In this document: positions 48,589 to 58,928 of the stretch, in pieces | Numbering within the stretch: the stretch's first letter is position 1 | How the letters are laid out: each line of letters starts with the position of its first letter | NCBI GenBank assembly: GCA_026636295.1 | Contig: CP089453.1 | Coordinates: 558,001-622,000, forward strand | DNA: 64,000 bases | Origin: Medakamo hakoo | Lineage: Eukaryota; Chlorophyta; Trebouxiophyceae; Coccomyxaceae | Direction of reading: 5' to 3' | Program-made: the position numbers and the translations under genes | The notes under the pieces: generated by a model | Told to the model about the DNA's origin: nothing | Seen by the model: the letters and a program-made list of their open reading frames with translations, nothing else | Databases searched by the model: none

Positions 48589-50083
48589 TCACAGGTCGCG
48601 CTCCCGCTTCCCCCCACCCCCACCCCGCACAGCCTCGCTGAGCAACGACCCGACGCTGGCGGCCCGCCGGGCCAGGGAGGTACTGGCTCCGGCCAGCGCC
48701 CGGGATGAGGCGACGCGCGACAACCACAGGCCGCCGCGGCGCCGTTTGCTCGCCCGAGCCGCGGCCAGGCCCAGGACGGCGCCACACCCTGCGAGGGTGA
48801 GCAAGGCCGTGCCGCCGCCGCCGCCGCGTCCGCCGCGGGCCGGGGACGCCCGGCGGGCGCGGGCGTACGCGGACGGAGGTGCGCTGGCAGCGTGCGCAGC
48901 CGCCCCCGCTCCCGCCGCCGTGGCGGCGGCCGTGGCTGGCTGGTGGGCTGCGTGGCCCGCACGCCCGCCGCCGCCGGGCGTGACGACGCCGTCCTGGTCC
49001 ACCCGCCCGTCCGCACATGCGACGGACACGGCGTCCACGCGCACGTACCCGTCCCCACTGGTCGGCCCGACCGCCACCGCTTCCGCGTGCCGGGCGGCGG
49101 CGGAGGCTTTGTCGGCGGCCAGGCGCCACCCGGACGGCGGGACGGCCGACGGCCGGCGCGCGCGCGGCCCGCCGCCAAACGCGAGGGCGTCTCCCTCGGC
49201 GGGGACGGCGCCCACGCCCACATTCCAGTCCCGGAAGGTGGGCGAGTACCACAAGACGCGCGCGTCCGGGTCGGGCGGTGTGGGGCCGGCCTGTGCGGCG
49301 GGCCGCCGCCCGCCGCCGCGACGGACGTAGAGCGGCCGCCCGGCGTGGCAGCCCGCAACGCCGTACAGCCCGTCCAGGCTGCCGCCGCCGGGGAGCGTGG
49401 ACGGGTCCGCAGCCGCGTCTAGGCCCGTCAGGCGCAGGTCGCACGGCACGGCCCCGTCCGTGAACAGGGAGGTCAACGGCGGTGGACTGGGGCCCGTGTG
49501 GTCGGTCGGGACAGAACACTCCGGTGCGGGCGCGCCGCGGTGGCCGTGGCCGGCCGCCGCCGCGGCAGCGGCGGCACCTCCATTCCCGCCAAACGGAAAT
49601 GCCGCGTCCAGGTACGCAGCGTCCGCGTCCTCTTCGTCATCCTCCAGCGGGTCCCAGTCGTCCAGGTCGTCGTACGCGTCGGTCGCAAACTGTTTTTTTT
49701 TTGGTGGTGGGAGGGTTGCCAGGTTGAGGTTTCGAAAGCGCGCGCGCCGTTTTTGTTTGGCCTCTTTTGCGTTCCGCCCCGCCACGCGTCCCTCGACGCA
49801 CGTCGTCGTCCTCATCCCACAGGTCGTCCCCATCCCACGCGTCATAGCCGTCGTCGGGGAAGAGGTCGTCGTCGTCGTCTGGGAACGGTGGGGCGGACCC
49901 GCCTGCCGACGCGGCCGACGCAGCGGCAGCGGCACGGCGGGCGCGGGCTTGTTCCGCGAGGTACGCGGCGACCGCGCCCTCGGGTGGCGGGCCCACGGAT
50001 TGCGACGAGGCAGACGAGGCGGCGGCGCTCGTGGCCGCCAGGCCGGCGAGGGCCAGCAGGAGCGCGGCGCGCGGGCGACGCAT
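48589..50083 (-). CDS. predicted secretory single-pass membrane protein, unknown family
   Basis: Exons 50083-49802 and 49689-48589 give 460 residues; an in-frame ATG at 50101 would add six. The N-terminus MRRPRAALLLALAGLAATSA is a classic signal peptide. An acidic region follows (PPFPDDDDDLFPDDGYDAWD, then DDLDDWDPLEDDEEDADAAY), which might bind calcium. A folded part carries paired Cys residues: CSVPTDHTG, VPCDLRLTGLD, LDGLYGVAGCHAGRPLYVRR, RVLWYSPTFRDWNVGVG. Near residue 385 a membrane span (TALLTLAGCGAVLGLAAARA) is followed by a basic cytosolic tail. The layout is type I. The LNGxY-AGCHxGxPLYVR-WYSxxFxDW pattern recalls algal and protist cell-surface proteins, but no function is known to me. 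Confidence 0.75.
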
Positions 50084-50270
50084 GGGGGAAAACTTGCGCA
50101 TGTGCGAGCGCGCTCTGCTCTCTCGCGGCGCCACCGCGGCGCCCGTCTCATCCTCAGAACTGCGAATGCGGAGTCAGAGCCAAAACGCCGCGGCGGCCGC
50201 CCTGCCCTGCGCACGCGTCCCACGCTCGTTCACCCTCCCGCATTCTCGTGGTCGGACCACTCGCACCTGC

Positions 50271-51339
50271 ATGGCCATGCAGCCGCGGGCCGTGGCCGGC
50301 CCGCGCCCCGACGCGCCGTTTCTGCGCGCGGGTGTGGCGCCGCTGCCGCCTTCGCCCCCCAGCCTGTTGCTGCTGGGGAGGCGCGCCACCACCCGCCCCC
50401 TCCCCACACCGCCGGCCGCCGGCCCCTCCGACCGCCTCCCGCCCTTGCCCCCCCTCGAAAACGAGACGTTCGACTACTGCACCGACGAGTCCTGCACGGT
50501 GGGCCCCGCCGTCGCGGCCACCGCGCGCACGCTCGCGACCGACGTGTCGCGCGGCGCGCCCGCCCGCCCGTCCACCTGGACGGCGTCCGCCTTCCAGCCG
50601 GGCGTCCGCTACACCTCCGACGTCCGGTCGTTTGTGGGGCGGGACGGGTACGCCCGCCTGGACTGGGTGGGCGCCGTCATGGACGAAGGCGCGGCCAGGG
50701 TGAGCGTCGACCGGCTGGAAATGGTCGACGCGTCCACCGCGCGCGTCACCTGGTCGCTGGCCGGCCCGTCCAAGAAGGGCGGAGAGGCCGCCGAGGGCGG
50801 CGGGTCCCAAGTGTGTGCGACGGTGGTGTCGACCTTTACCCTGGACCCCATCACCGGGCGGGTGGCCGCGCACGACGACCGCGTGAGCTTCGAGCCGAGC
50901 CCGCTGCCCGTGCGCCTGGCCGCGACTGCGGCGCGGGCGGCGTGGGCGGCGCGGCGGGCGGCGGAGGATGCGGCGGCTGAGGGCGCAAAAGCCTTGCAGT
51001 CCCTGGCGTCTGTGGATGAGGATGACGGTGCGTGGTGTTTCCTTTTCCGTGCGTGTGTGCTTTCCCTTTTTCCATCCGCCAACCCTCCGCGCCCATCCTC
51101 ACACGCCCCCACCCCCACCCCCACTCCCCCACCCCACCCCCGCCGCCGCCGCCCCCCGCCGCCACGCACGCACAGGGCCCACGTACACGGCCGATCCAAG
51201 CGATCCGACCAAGTTCTTCCAAAACAATGGCCCCGGCGGCGATGGCGTCATGGCGGACGCGTTCATGTTTGCGGCGGTCGTCGCCCTGTTTTGGGTGCTC
51301 GCGCAAGCGTGGGCGAGTCTGGAGACGGTCAAATTTTGA
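50271..51339 (+). CDS. predicted plastid membrane protein with an NTF2-like fold
   Basis: Exons 50271-51027 and 51176-51339 give 306 residues. Residues 1-60 are a transit-like leader (MAMQPRAVAGPRPDAPFLRA and more, rich in Ala, Pro and Arg). The middle has strand-rich sequence FDYCTDESCTVGPAVAATAR, YTSDVRSFVGRDGYARLDWV and QVCATVVSTFTLDPITGRV...HDDRV, with the feel of SnoaL/NTF2-like (DUF2358-type) plant plastid proteins; this is an impression only. A long Ala/Arg helix follows. Exon 2 adds GPTYTADPSDPTKFFQNNGP and one membrane span (DAFMFAAVVALFWVLAQAWA) near the C-terminus. Head-to-head with the secretory-type gene, 187 bp between starts. Confidence 0.65.
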
Positions 51340-51765
51340 TGCGAGCGCGTCTTCCTTTTCCTTTTTTTCGCCTGCGGGTGCGGCGCGCCGGTGGTCGACC
51401 GTGGACGGCAACGCTTGCGTGGCGTGGGTGGAATAAGACGAGCGTTTGGACGGATTTTGTTTTGTTTCTGATAAGTTTGCAGCGGGTTTTGGGCGTGAGG
51501 TGGGAGGTGGATGGAGAGAGGTGCGAGCGTGGTTTTGTTGAGGGGCGTGTGCACGCCACTCCTTTCCTTTTTGTGCACTTGGCTGTCCTTTCATCTTGTC
51601 TCTGATTGTTTGCAGTGTGCTTTCTCTACGTCCCCTCCCGATCACCAGGCGCGCCGCCACACACGGCATAAGTGCGCGCGCGCCATCCTAGCTTGTTGTG
51701 TCCTCCCTCCCAAAAATGCAAAGCCTCCTCCTCCCTGTTTTTTTTGTTCACACACAAAAAAAAAA
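51340..51765. other. intergenic region between convergent plastid protein and RING genes
   Basis: 426 bp with lower GC content than the rest (TTTTGTTTTGTTTCTGATAAG near 51455, TTTTTTTTGTTCACACAC near 51740). It presumably carries the 3' ends of both genes. No gene, repeat or RNA is recognised. Confidence 0.6.
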
Positions 51766-53331
51766 TCAAACCTCCGCCGGCTCGGCCGGCAGGGCCGCGG
51801 GCCCGCCAGCCACAGCCGCGGCAGCCGCCATGGCCGCCGCGTTCGCCGCGTCCTGGGCCGCCCGGCGTTCCGCCCGCTTGGCGCGCCGCCCCTTCTCCAC
51901 GGACCCGACGGCCGCGCCGCCCCAGCTGCCGGGCGACGCGCCGGCGAGCGGCGTCCCCGCCAGGCCGGCCACGGCCTTGCCTTTCCCGGCCGCGATGGGG
52001 ATGGGCGTGGAGGCGGGCGCGGACGGCGCGGCGCCCTTGCCCTTGCCGGCGGCGGCGGGCGGCGCACCGGCCGCCGGCGGTGCGCCGGCCTTGCCCTTGC
52101 CCTTGCCCTTGCCGCCCGCGTGCGGCGGCGGCGGCGGTGGGTGGTGGACGACCGGCCGGCCGCGCAGCCGCCCGGCGGACACGTACCCGTGCTCACCCCA
52201 CCGCCGGTTGCCCAGCACGATGCTGCGCGCGCGCGGGCCGGCGCCGGCGCCGGCGGCCGCGTAGTAATACTCGTCGTCGTCCGACTCGTCGTCGGAGTCG
52301 GACGGGACGTCGTCGGCGCCGTAGCGGCGGGGCGTGGCGTGGTGGTGGGCGCGGTGGTGGTGGTGGTGGTGGTGGCTAGACCCGCCCGGCCCGCCCCCAA
52401 ACCAGCGGGGCGACAGCGGTGGGGAGGGCGGCGCCGGGTGCGCCGCCGCGTGCGCGGCCGCTGCCGCTGCGCGCGCCGCTGCCGGCTCCGCAAACCAGCG
52501 GGCGCGGGCCAGCAGGCAGACGGCCTCGCGCGCCGGCGCGTCGGTCAGGCGGCCGTCGAGCGTCCGGTGCGTCAGCACCGCGCTGAAGGGCGCCTTGCAC
52601 TGCGGGCAGGGGGTGGGGGCCGACGACGCGCCGTCGCCGCCGCGGGCGACGGCCCAGCCCAAGATGCAAGAGACGCAGTAGACGTGGTCGCAGTCGGGCA
52701 GGGAGGCGAGGTCGGGCTGTGGGGGGAGAAGGCGGGATGGGGGTGGGTGGTGGGAACAGGTTGGAGGGGAGCGGGGCGCGCGCGCGGGCGGGGCGGTCGG
52801 GGGGTGCAATGGCTGTCGGGTCCGCTCGCGCTCCTTTTTTATTCTCTGCGCCTCCCACAGAAAAACACTCACCAGGGGGATGGAGTCCAAGCAAATGGCG
52901 CACGTCAGGTCTCCGCTGCCTGAAGACGCGGCCGACTGGGGGCGTTGGGTGGCGGGTGGTGGAGGCGAGGCCGGCCGCGGCGACTCGGAAGCTGGGCCGA
53001 GCGCCACGGGAGAGTGTGGCGTCGCGCTGGCAAAGCCGGCGGCAGCCAGAGCCGACGCAAGGGGGGAGATGGGGCGGCGCGTCGCCGGGCTTGTTGGGGA
53101 AGCTATCGCACCCTCAGCAGGGCTGGACGCGGCGGCCATGGCGGCCCAGGCCCGGGGCGGCGGCGTCTGCCGTGTTTTGGGCGTGGGAGAAGAGTCAGCG
53201 AGGGTTTTTCGGGCGGCGAACGAGCAGCGGAATGCGAGGCGTGAAACGCGCGTCCGGCACCCCGGTCCGCCTCGCGGCGGGTGCGCGAGCATGCCCGCAT
53301 CACGCACCGAGGATGGCTCGTCGTGAGGCAT
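51766..53331 (-). CDS. RING-finger protein, probable E3 ubiquitin ligase
   Basis: Three exons on the minus strand, 53331-53308, 53166-52873 and 52716-51766, give about 422 residues. The RING is split by the second intron: DLTCAICLDSIPL, then PDLASLPDCDHVYCVSCILGWAV and CPQCKAPF, giving the C3HC4 zinc ligands. A helix after the RING (LDGRLTDAPAREAVCLLARARWF) resembles PHRF1-type plant and fungal proteins. A His run, a DSDDESDDDEYYY acidic stretch, GKGKGKGK repeats and a basic C-terminal helix follow. The first exon (eight codons, MPHDEPSS) is chosen because the 141-nt stretch after it has GTGCGT and CGGCAG borders. That stretch has no stop, so retention is possible, as is a start at 53139. Confidence 0.8.
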   Translation of the reverse strand: MPHDEPSSVRDAGMLAHPPRGGPGCRTRVSRLAFRCSFAARKTLADSSPTPKTRQTPPPRAWAAMAAASSPAEGAIASPTSPATRRPISPLASALAAAGFASATPHSPVALGPASESPRPASPPPPATQRPQSAASSGSGDLTCAICLDSIPLVSVFLWEAQRIKKERERTRQPLHPPTAPPARAPRSPPTCSHHPPPSRLLPPQPDLASLPDCDHVYCVSCILGWAVARGGDGASSAPTPCPQCKAPFSAVLTHRTLDGRLTDAPAREAVCLLARARWFAEPAAARAAAAAAHAAAHPAPPSPPLSPRWFGGGPGGSSHHHHHHHRAHHHATPRRYGADDVPSDSDDESDDDEYYYAAAGAGAGPRARSIVLGNRRWGEHGYVSAGRLRGRPVVHHPPPPPPHAGGKGKGKGKAGAPPAAGAPPAAAGKGKGAAPSAPASTPIPIAAGKGKAVAGLAGTPLAGASPGSWGGAAVGSVEKGRRAKRAERRAAQDAANAAAMAAAAAVAGGPAALPAEPAEV

Positions 53332-53667
53332 GGTCCTTGTTCGCTGGCGAGGGACGACGAGAACGAAAGCGGGGGGAGGCGGGGTGCGCCGACGCGGAGA
53401 GCGTGGCGGGTGCTGTCTTATTTATTCGCGCGCGCGCTGCACGCGCGGCTAAGGCGGGTGTGCGCGCAGTCACAGATGGTGGCTGGGCGTGCTGCCTGCC
53501 TGTCCTCCCGCGCGGGGGGAGGGTGCGGGGAGAGGGGAGAGGGGAGCGGGCCGCAAGGCTCGGCTCCGCCGGATAGGCAGTGTGGCCCACTGCCCGCGCT
53601 CGTCTCTCACTGCTCAAAAACACTCCTGCGCGGACGCGCGCGCTCGTCTCGCGCCCACACCACCGCC
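53332..53667. promoter_or_regulatory. divergent intergenic region, RING / DHHC genes
   Basis: A 336-bp gap between opposed start codons. It includes CTTATTTATTCGCG near 53415, the only TATA-like AT patch I noticed upstream of a gene here, about 80 bp from the RING start, and a G-rich GGGGAGAGGGGAGAGGGGAG tract at about 53527-53546. Function is inferred. Confidence 0.4.
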
Positions 53668-56179
53668 ATGACCGACCCGCCCAACGGGCACAACGGCGCG
53701 GACGTGCACCCGGCTGTCAGCCCGCCGTCCAAAGCGGCCGTCCGCCGCGCCCGGCGCCGGGGCGTCAACGCAGGCCTCCATTATTCGCTGTGCGGCGGGC
53801 GCATTGCCGTCGGTAAGAGGCGGGAATTGCGGGGCGTGCGGGGGTGGAACGAAGCCGCGCGCTCCCTGGCCGAGGGCTTGGACATGTTCCTTCGCGGTGG
53901 GCGCGCCGCTGGGCGTAGCAGGCCGTGAGGCGCCCCGCCAGCCGTCCGTTTTTGGCCTGCGCGCATGGGCTCCGCTCCCCCGCCCGCCATCAAAAACCAT
54001 CGTGCCCGTCAACCCCCCACCCCCCACCCCACCCCACTCCACACACACACCACCCCTCCAAAGGCCCGGACTGGAAGTCCGCCCTCGGCTCCCTCCTCCT
54101 CATCGCCGCGCCGTCGTCCGTCTTCTTCGCGCTCCTCGCCCCGCGCATCCCGCTGTGGCAGGCCCTGGTCACGGCGGGCGTCGTCGCGGTCTCGCTGGGC
54201 TCGTTCTTTGTGACCGCGCTGTCCGACCCGGGCTTCATCCCCCGGTCGCTGGACGCCGAGATGGGCGGGTGGCCGCGCCCGCCCGCGCGCGAACAGGAGA
54301 TCAATGGGTACATTGTCACGACCAAGGTGAGCGTGTGTGTTTTCGGGCGTGGGGTCGTGGCGGCGGCGGCGGCGGCGGCGACTTTTTTTCTCTCCGCTCT
54401 CCCATCCCAACCTCTGGCCCCTCACAAGGAGCGCACACCACGCCCCCGCCCCCCTCCCACCCAAAACACCACCAGTGGTGCGCCACCTGCTCCCACTACC
54501 GCCCCCCACGCACCTCCCACTGCGCCGTCTGCGACAACTGCGTCCGCCGGTTCGACCACCACTGCCCGTGGGTGGGGCAGTGCATCGGCGAACGCAACTA
54601 CCGGTCGTTCCTCGTCTTCGTCTACTCCACTGCCGCCCTGACGGTCCTCGTCCACGCCCTGGCCTGGGTGCGCCTGGCCTGGCTCGTCCGGCACGGCGGC
54701 CCCGGCGTCAAGGACGTGGGCGACGCCATCGCGCGGGAGCCGGCCCCGTTAGTGCTGATCCTTTACACGGGCCTGGCCTTCTGCTTCGTCGGCGGCCTGT
54801 CGGGCTTCCACACCTACCTGGCTTCCCGGGCCACGACGACGTACGAACACTTCCGGGCGCGGGCGGGGGGCGGCGGCAACCCGTTTGACCGCGGGTGCGT
54901 CCGCAACTGGGGCGCCGTCTGCTGCGCCGCGCCGCCCGGCCGCCTGCCCGAAGTGCTGCCGGCCGCCGACGCGGCGGCGGAGGCGGCGGCGGCGGCGACC
55001 GGGGGTGCGTGGCTGGCCGCGGGCGGCGGGGCGGCGGCGGCGGCGGCGGCCCGCAGCGGCAGCGACCCGGGCGCGCTGGGCGTGGCAGCTGCGGGCGGCG
55101 GCGGCGGCGGCGCGCCTGCTGCCGCGTCCGCGTCCGTGCCGGCCTCCCCTCGCTCCACGGCCGCCGGCTCCCTGCCGGACCCGGCCATCCTGGCGGCGGC
55201 GGAAGCGGCGGCAGCCCGGGGCCGGGCGGAGACCCTGCCGGAGGGCGCGGAGGGCGCGGCGGCCGCGGGCGGGGCCGGGCCGCTGGCCGCAGGCGCGACC
55301 GCTGCCTCCACTGCCCCGCCCTCCCCGCCCCCGCTGTCGGAAGCCGAAACTTTCGACGGCGCCGCGTCGACTGCTTTAGCCTCTGCCCGGTCCGACGCGC
55401 CGTCCTCCATTTCCGGGCTTTCGGCGGCCTGGACGGCCCGGTCGGAGGTGACGGCCGCGTCCGGGCGGCGCGGCGGCGGCGGCGCGCTCTCGGTCGCGTC
55501 CGGCCGCTCTGCGCGCTCCGGCCGCGGCGGCGAAGACGGCGCGGCGTCCACCCCCGCCGCCACGGCCTTACGCGCGCTCTCAAATGTGGGCGCCCGCGCT
55601 GCGGCATCCTTCCGCGGTGGGGCCGCCGCGGCGGCCGCGGCGGCGGTCGCAGCCGCGGGCCAGCCCCGCACGCGCGGCGACGAAGGGAGCGGGTCCGGCG
55701 GCGGCGGCGCGCCGACCGCGCTGCCGCCCCCGCCCATCGCCATTCGCCCGCGCGCGTCGTCCGGCGTGGGCAGCGAGGCGACCTACGTGACGGCGCGCGA
55801 GGGCGGGAGCGTCCTCTCCCCCGCGGGCGGCCTCGGCACCGCCCGCTCCGGGTCGGGCGGCTTTGGCAGCGCGCGCACGCCCGGCACGGCGCGGGACCTG
55901 GACGCCGTCTCCACGGTTTCCTCCATCACCGCGGCCCGGCGGGCGGCGGTGGCGGCTGGAGGCGGGCGGGCGGGCGGTGGCGGGCCCGGCGCGCCGCCCG
56001 CCCAGCCGCCCTCGCGCCGCGAGACGCTTTCTTCCTCTGGCGGCCTGACGCCCGTGGAGGACGCGCGGCGTGGGGTCAAGGGGCATCCCATCAATTTGAG
56101 TCCTGAGAAGCCGGCAGGACCTGAGGGCGGGAGTGGGGAGGGCGGGAGTGGGGAGGGCGGGGGCGGCAGTGCGGCGTGA
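53668..56179 (+). CDS. DHHC-type protein S-acyltransferase (palmitoyltransferase)
   Basis: A four-span membrane enzyme that palmitoylates Cys residues of proteins at the Golgi, ER or plasma membrane. Exons 53668-53812, 54064-54326 and 54476-56179 give 703 residues. The N-terminal part resembles plant PATs ([20 protein letters not shown]). Two spans precede the Cys-rich domain [20 protein letters not shown]...[17 protein letters not shown], with the DHHC catalytic Cys near residue 166. Two further spans follow ([40 protein letters not shown]), then the TTxE motif in ATTTYEHFR. The next 400 residues are Ala/Gly/Ser/Pro-rich, probably disordered cytosolic tail, far longer than usual. Splice borders are fixed by IAV-GPDW and TTK-WC. 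Confidence 0.93.
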
Positions 56180-56299
56180 AAAAAAAAACGAATGAAAGAT
56201 GGATGGAAAGGTGCAGACGTCGGGGTGAGCGAGGCGACGGCGCCAGACGTCGTTCTTCTGTTTCTCGCTCTCTCTCGCACACACCAGCACGCTTGCGCA

Positions 56300-56862
56300 A
56301 TGGACCCTCCGTCCGATTTCCTGGCTCGAGCAGACGACCTGGAAGCCGTGCAGACGGCTGAGGGCTGGGAGGCAGGGGAAAGGTGCGGGCGTGGAGGAGG
56401 AGAAGGGAGGGGGAGGGCATGCATGTTGTCCGAGCAGAGACGCCCAAACCCACCGCGTCTTTCGTTTCCATCCACACACACACTCACACTAGAGCTGGCC
56501 GCACCGCCGGCCACGCCGACGGTGCCGCCGCCGGCCGCGAACATGGCTTCGCCATCGGCGCTGAAATCGGGGCCGCCGCGGGCGCGGCGCGGGTGTGGGT
56601 GGCGTTGGCCGAGGCGGGCGCGAGCGCGGCGGCGGGGGGCGGGCAGGCCCCGCTCGTTCCTCCGCGCGCCGCGCGCCTCGCCGCCGCCGTCGTTGACCTG
56701 GCGGCGTCCGTGCCGTTGGACAACCCGCAGGATGAGCGGCTGACCGATGCGCTGGCTGCGGTGCGGGCCAAGTTTAAAGCGGCGGCGGCGGCGGTGGGGC
56801 CGGCGCTGTGGCCGGTGAGTGGGAGTGGTGGCGGCGCTGGTGGAGGACGGCTCGACTTTTGA
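56300..56862 (+). CDS. LTO1: LTO1 (ORAOV1), adaptor for iron-sulphur loading of ABCE1
   Basis: With YAE1, LTO1 bridges the cytosolic Fe-S targeting complex to ABCE1/RLI1, supporting ribosome function. Exons 56300-56382 and 56493-56862 give 150 residues. The hallmark repeat of Gly every fourth residue is clear across the splice junction: RAGRTAGHADGAAAGREHGF then AIGAEIGAAAGAARVWVAL. The C-terminus is RLDF, which fits the [LIM]-[DES]-[WF] targeting tripeptide that recruits the CIA complex in Lto1 and other clients. The first exon (MDPPSDFLARADDLEAVQTA) corresponds to the short lead helix. A donor-like GTGAGT at 56815 is evidently not used if the LDF tail is real. It lies 120 bp after the DHHC gene. 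Confidence 0.85.
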
Positions 56863-56867
56863 TGGGA

Positions 56868-56879
56868 GGGGGGGGGGGG
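56868..56879 (+). repeat. short poly-G run
   Basis: Twelve G just after the LTO1 stop codon, in the 78-bp gap before the convergent RecA gene. A similar run of eleven G lies at 48577-48587 just beyond the secretory-type gene. Confidence 0.8.
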
Positions 56880-56940
56880 CAACGCAGGGGGGAGGGTAGA
56901 TTCTTTGCTTTGCAAGAGGACAAGTAGGGTAGGAGGTCTC

Positions 56941-58729
56941 TTACGCATCGACGGCCGCGTCTTCATCCGCGGACAGCAGGGCGGCCGCGCCGTCGGCCGC
57001 GACCGCGCCCGCGGACAGGGTGGCCGCGGCGCCTGGCTCGGTGCCCGCGCCGCTCACCCCGCCCGCCACGCCGCCCGGCCCACCGCCACGCCCGCCCGCC
57101 AGCGCCGCACGCGCCGCCGCTTCCACAGCCGCCTTGAGGTCCGGGTCGTCGGCCAGGGCCGCCAGGGCCTTGTCCCGGCCCTGGCCCAGGCGCGTCTCGC
57201 CGAAGTAGTAGAACGACCCGCGCCGGGCGACGGCGCCGCCCGCTTCCGCGGCGTCCAGGATACAGCCGAGGGAGCTGATGCCGTGCGCGAACATGATGTC
57301 GAATTCGGCGGCCTTGTACGGCGGCGCCACCTTGTTCTTCACGACCTTGGCGCGCACGCGGATGCCGACCTGCGCGCCCCCCGGCCCTTCGATCGTCGCC
57401 TTGCGCCGGACGTCGACGCGCGCGGACGCGTAGTATTTCAGGGCCGTCCCGCCGGACGTCGTCTCCGGGTTGCCGTACAGGACGCCGATCTTCATGCGCA
57501 ACTGGTTCAGGAGGAGGACGGTCGTCCCGGCTTTGGACGCGTTGCCCGCGATTTTGCGCAGCGCGGAACTCATCAGCCGCGCCTGCAGCCCAATCGTCGA
57601 CTGCCCGATTTCGCCCTCCAGTTCGGCCTTGGGAGTGAGGGCGGCGACGGAGTCGATGGCGATGATGTCGAAGCCGTCACTGATGGTGGGCGTGTTTTGT
57701 TCGGCGGGCGGTGAGTGGGTTGTTGGTTTTCCCATCCATCCACCCATCCTTCCATCCACCCATCCATCCATCCATCCATCCATCCACCCATCCATCCATC
57801 CATCCACCCACCCACCCCGCCCCGTCCTCCATGATGCCACCCGCTCTCGCCCCGCCCCCCTCACCTGCGCACGAGCTGGTCCACAATTTCCAGGGCCATC
57901 TCCCCGCACTCCGGTTGGGAGACCAGCAGTTTCGCGTTGTCAATGCCCAGGGCTTCCGCGTACACAGGGTCGAACGCGTGTTCGGCGTCGATGAGGGCGG
58001 CGCGCCCGCCCGCGCGCTGGGCTTCAGCAATCGCGTGCAGCGCGATCGTGGTCTTCCCCGACGATTCGGGCCCGTAGATTTCGACGATGCGGCCTCTGGG
58101 GAGGCCGCCGCCTAAGGCGGCGTCGAGCGTGAGGGCGCCCGTGGAGATTGTGGGACTGTGGTTGTTGTGTGTGTGGGCAGGGCGGGAAAGGAGGGAGGGG
58201 TGGTGGGTCGGGGGCGCGTCGGGGAGATGGTTAGACAACGCGATGCGAAGGTGAAAAAAACGTCGCGCGCGCTCCCACCCAGGCCACCTGCCTCTCACAT
58301 TTTCATGGGCTCCGCCGACAGGTACATGATGGACCCTTTGCCGAAGCGGGAGTTGATTTCGTCGATGACCGCCGAGACGGCGCGGGCCTGTGGGTTTTTT
58401 TTTGGTCGAGAGGCATTCAAAAAGCGTTGGGTGAGGGGAAAAAAGAGCCGCGGGGAGCCGTGCCAGCCGCCTGCAACGGCCTCCACTAGGATTGCCGGGT
58501 AGCGCAGGCCGCCCACTATCCACGCGACCGAAAGTCTAACCTTGTCATCCTCGACGCCACCCGCATCCGCGGCCGCGACTTTGGGGCGCGCTGCGCGGGC
58601 AAACGCGCGGACGGACGAGCGAGCAGAGGTGGGCGTCGTCGCCGTCGCGGCCAGGCCCGCCGGGATGGAGGCAGGCGTCGTCAGGCGCGCGGCCGACGCC
58701 AGGAGCGAGCGAGCCGTGTGACGCAGCAT
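56941..58729 (-). CDS. RECA: organelle RecA recombinase, nuclear-encoded
   Basis: A bacterial-type strand-exchange ATPase for organelle DNA repair. Four exons on the minus strand, 58729-58541, 58387-58299, 58155-57865 and 57679-56941, about 435 residues. Residues 1-50 ([20 protein letters not shown]) form a basic leader that could direct to mitochondria or plastid. The core shows [30 protein letters not shown], Walker A GPESSGKT (residues 121-128), Walker [11 protein letters not shown] and the L2 region [20 protein letters not shown], then [11 protein letters not shown]. The C-terminus adds a Gly/Ala-rich stretch and an acidic end, like bacterial RecA. This is the only TAA-terminated gene seen. 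Intron 3 contains the degenerate (ATCC)n array. Head-to-head with another organelle-targeted protein. Confidence 0.95.
57731..57816 (+). repeat. degenerate (ATCC/ACCC)n array in a RecA intron
   Basis: Tandem CATC, CATCCATC and CACCCATC units fill about half of the third RecA intron. The strand complement is the GGAT repeat found elsewhere in the window. It provides no recognisable splice element on the RecA strand. Confidence 0.9.
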
Positions 58730-58928
58730 GGTGCGGGGCGGCGGGGGTGGCATGAGAGACGGGGCGGGTATTGCTTTGGTGGGAGTGTGGAAAGAGAGAG
58801 AGAGAATGCCCAGGCCAGAGAGTCTTTTTCCTTCCGCGACGAACCCTCCGCCGCCCACACCCGTCCTCGTCAAGCTCTGCCGGGCCCTGTGTGCGTGTGC
58901 GCACACGCCACATCCTCTTCAAAAAAAG

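Noticed and set aside
52330-52380. His-run and CACCAC repeat in the RING gene as a metal-binding domain
   Set aside because: It is a simple CAC trinucleotide expansion inside a low-complexity region. Metal binding cannot be claimed from it.
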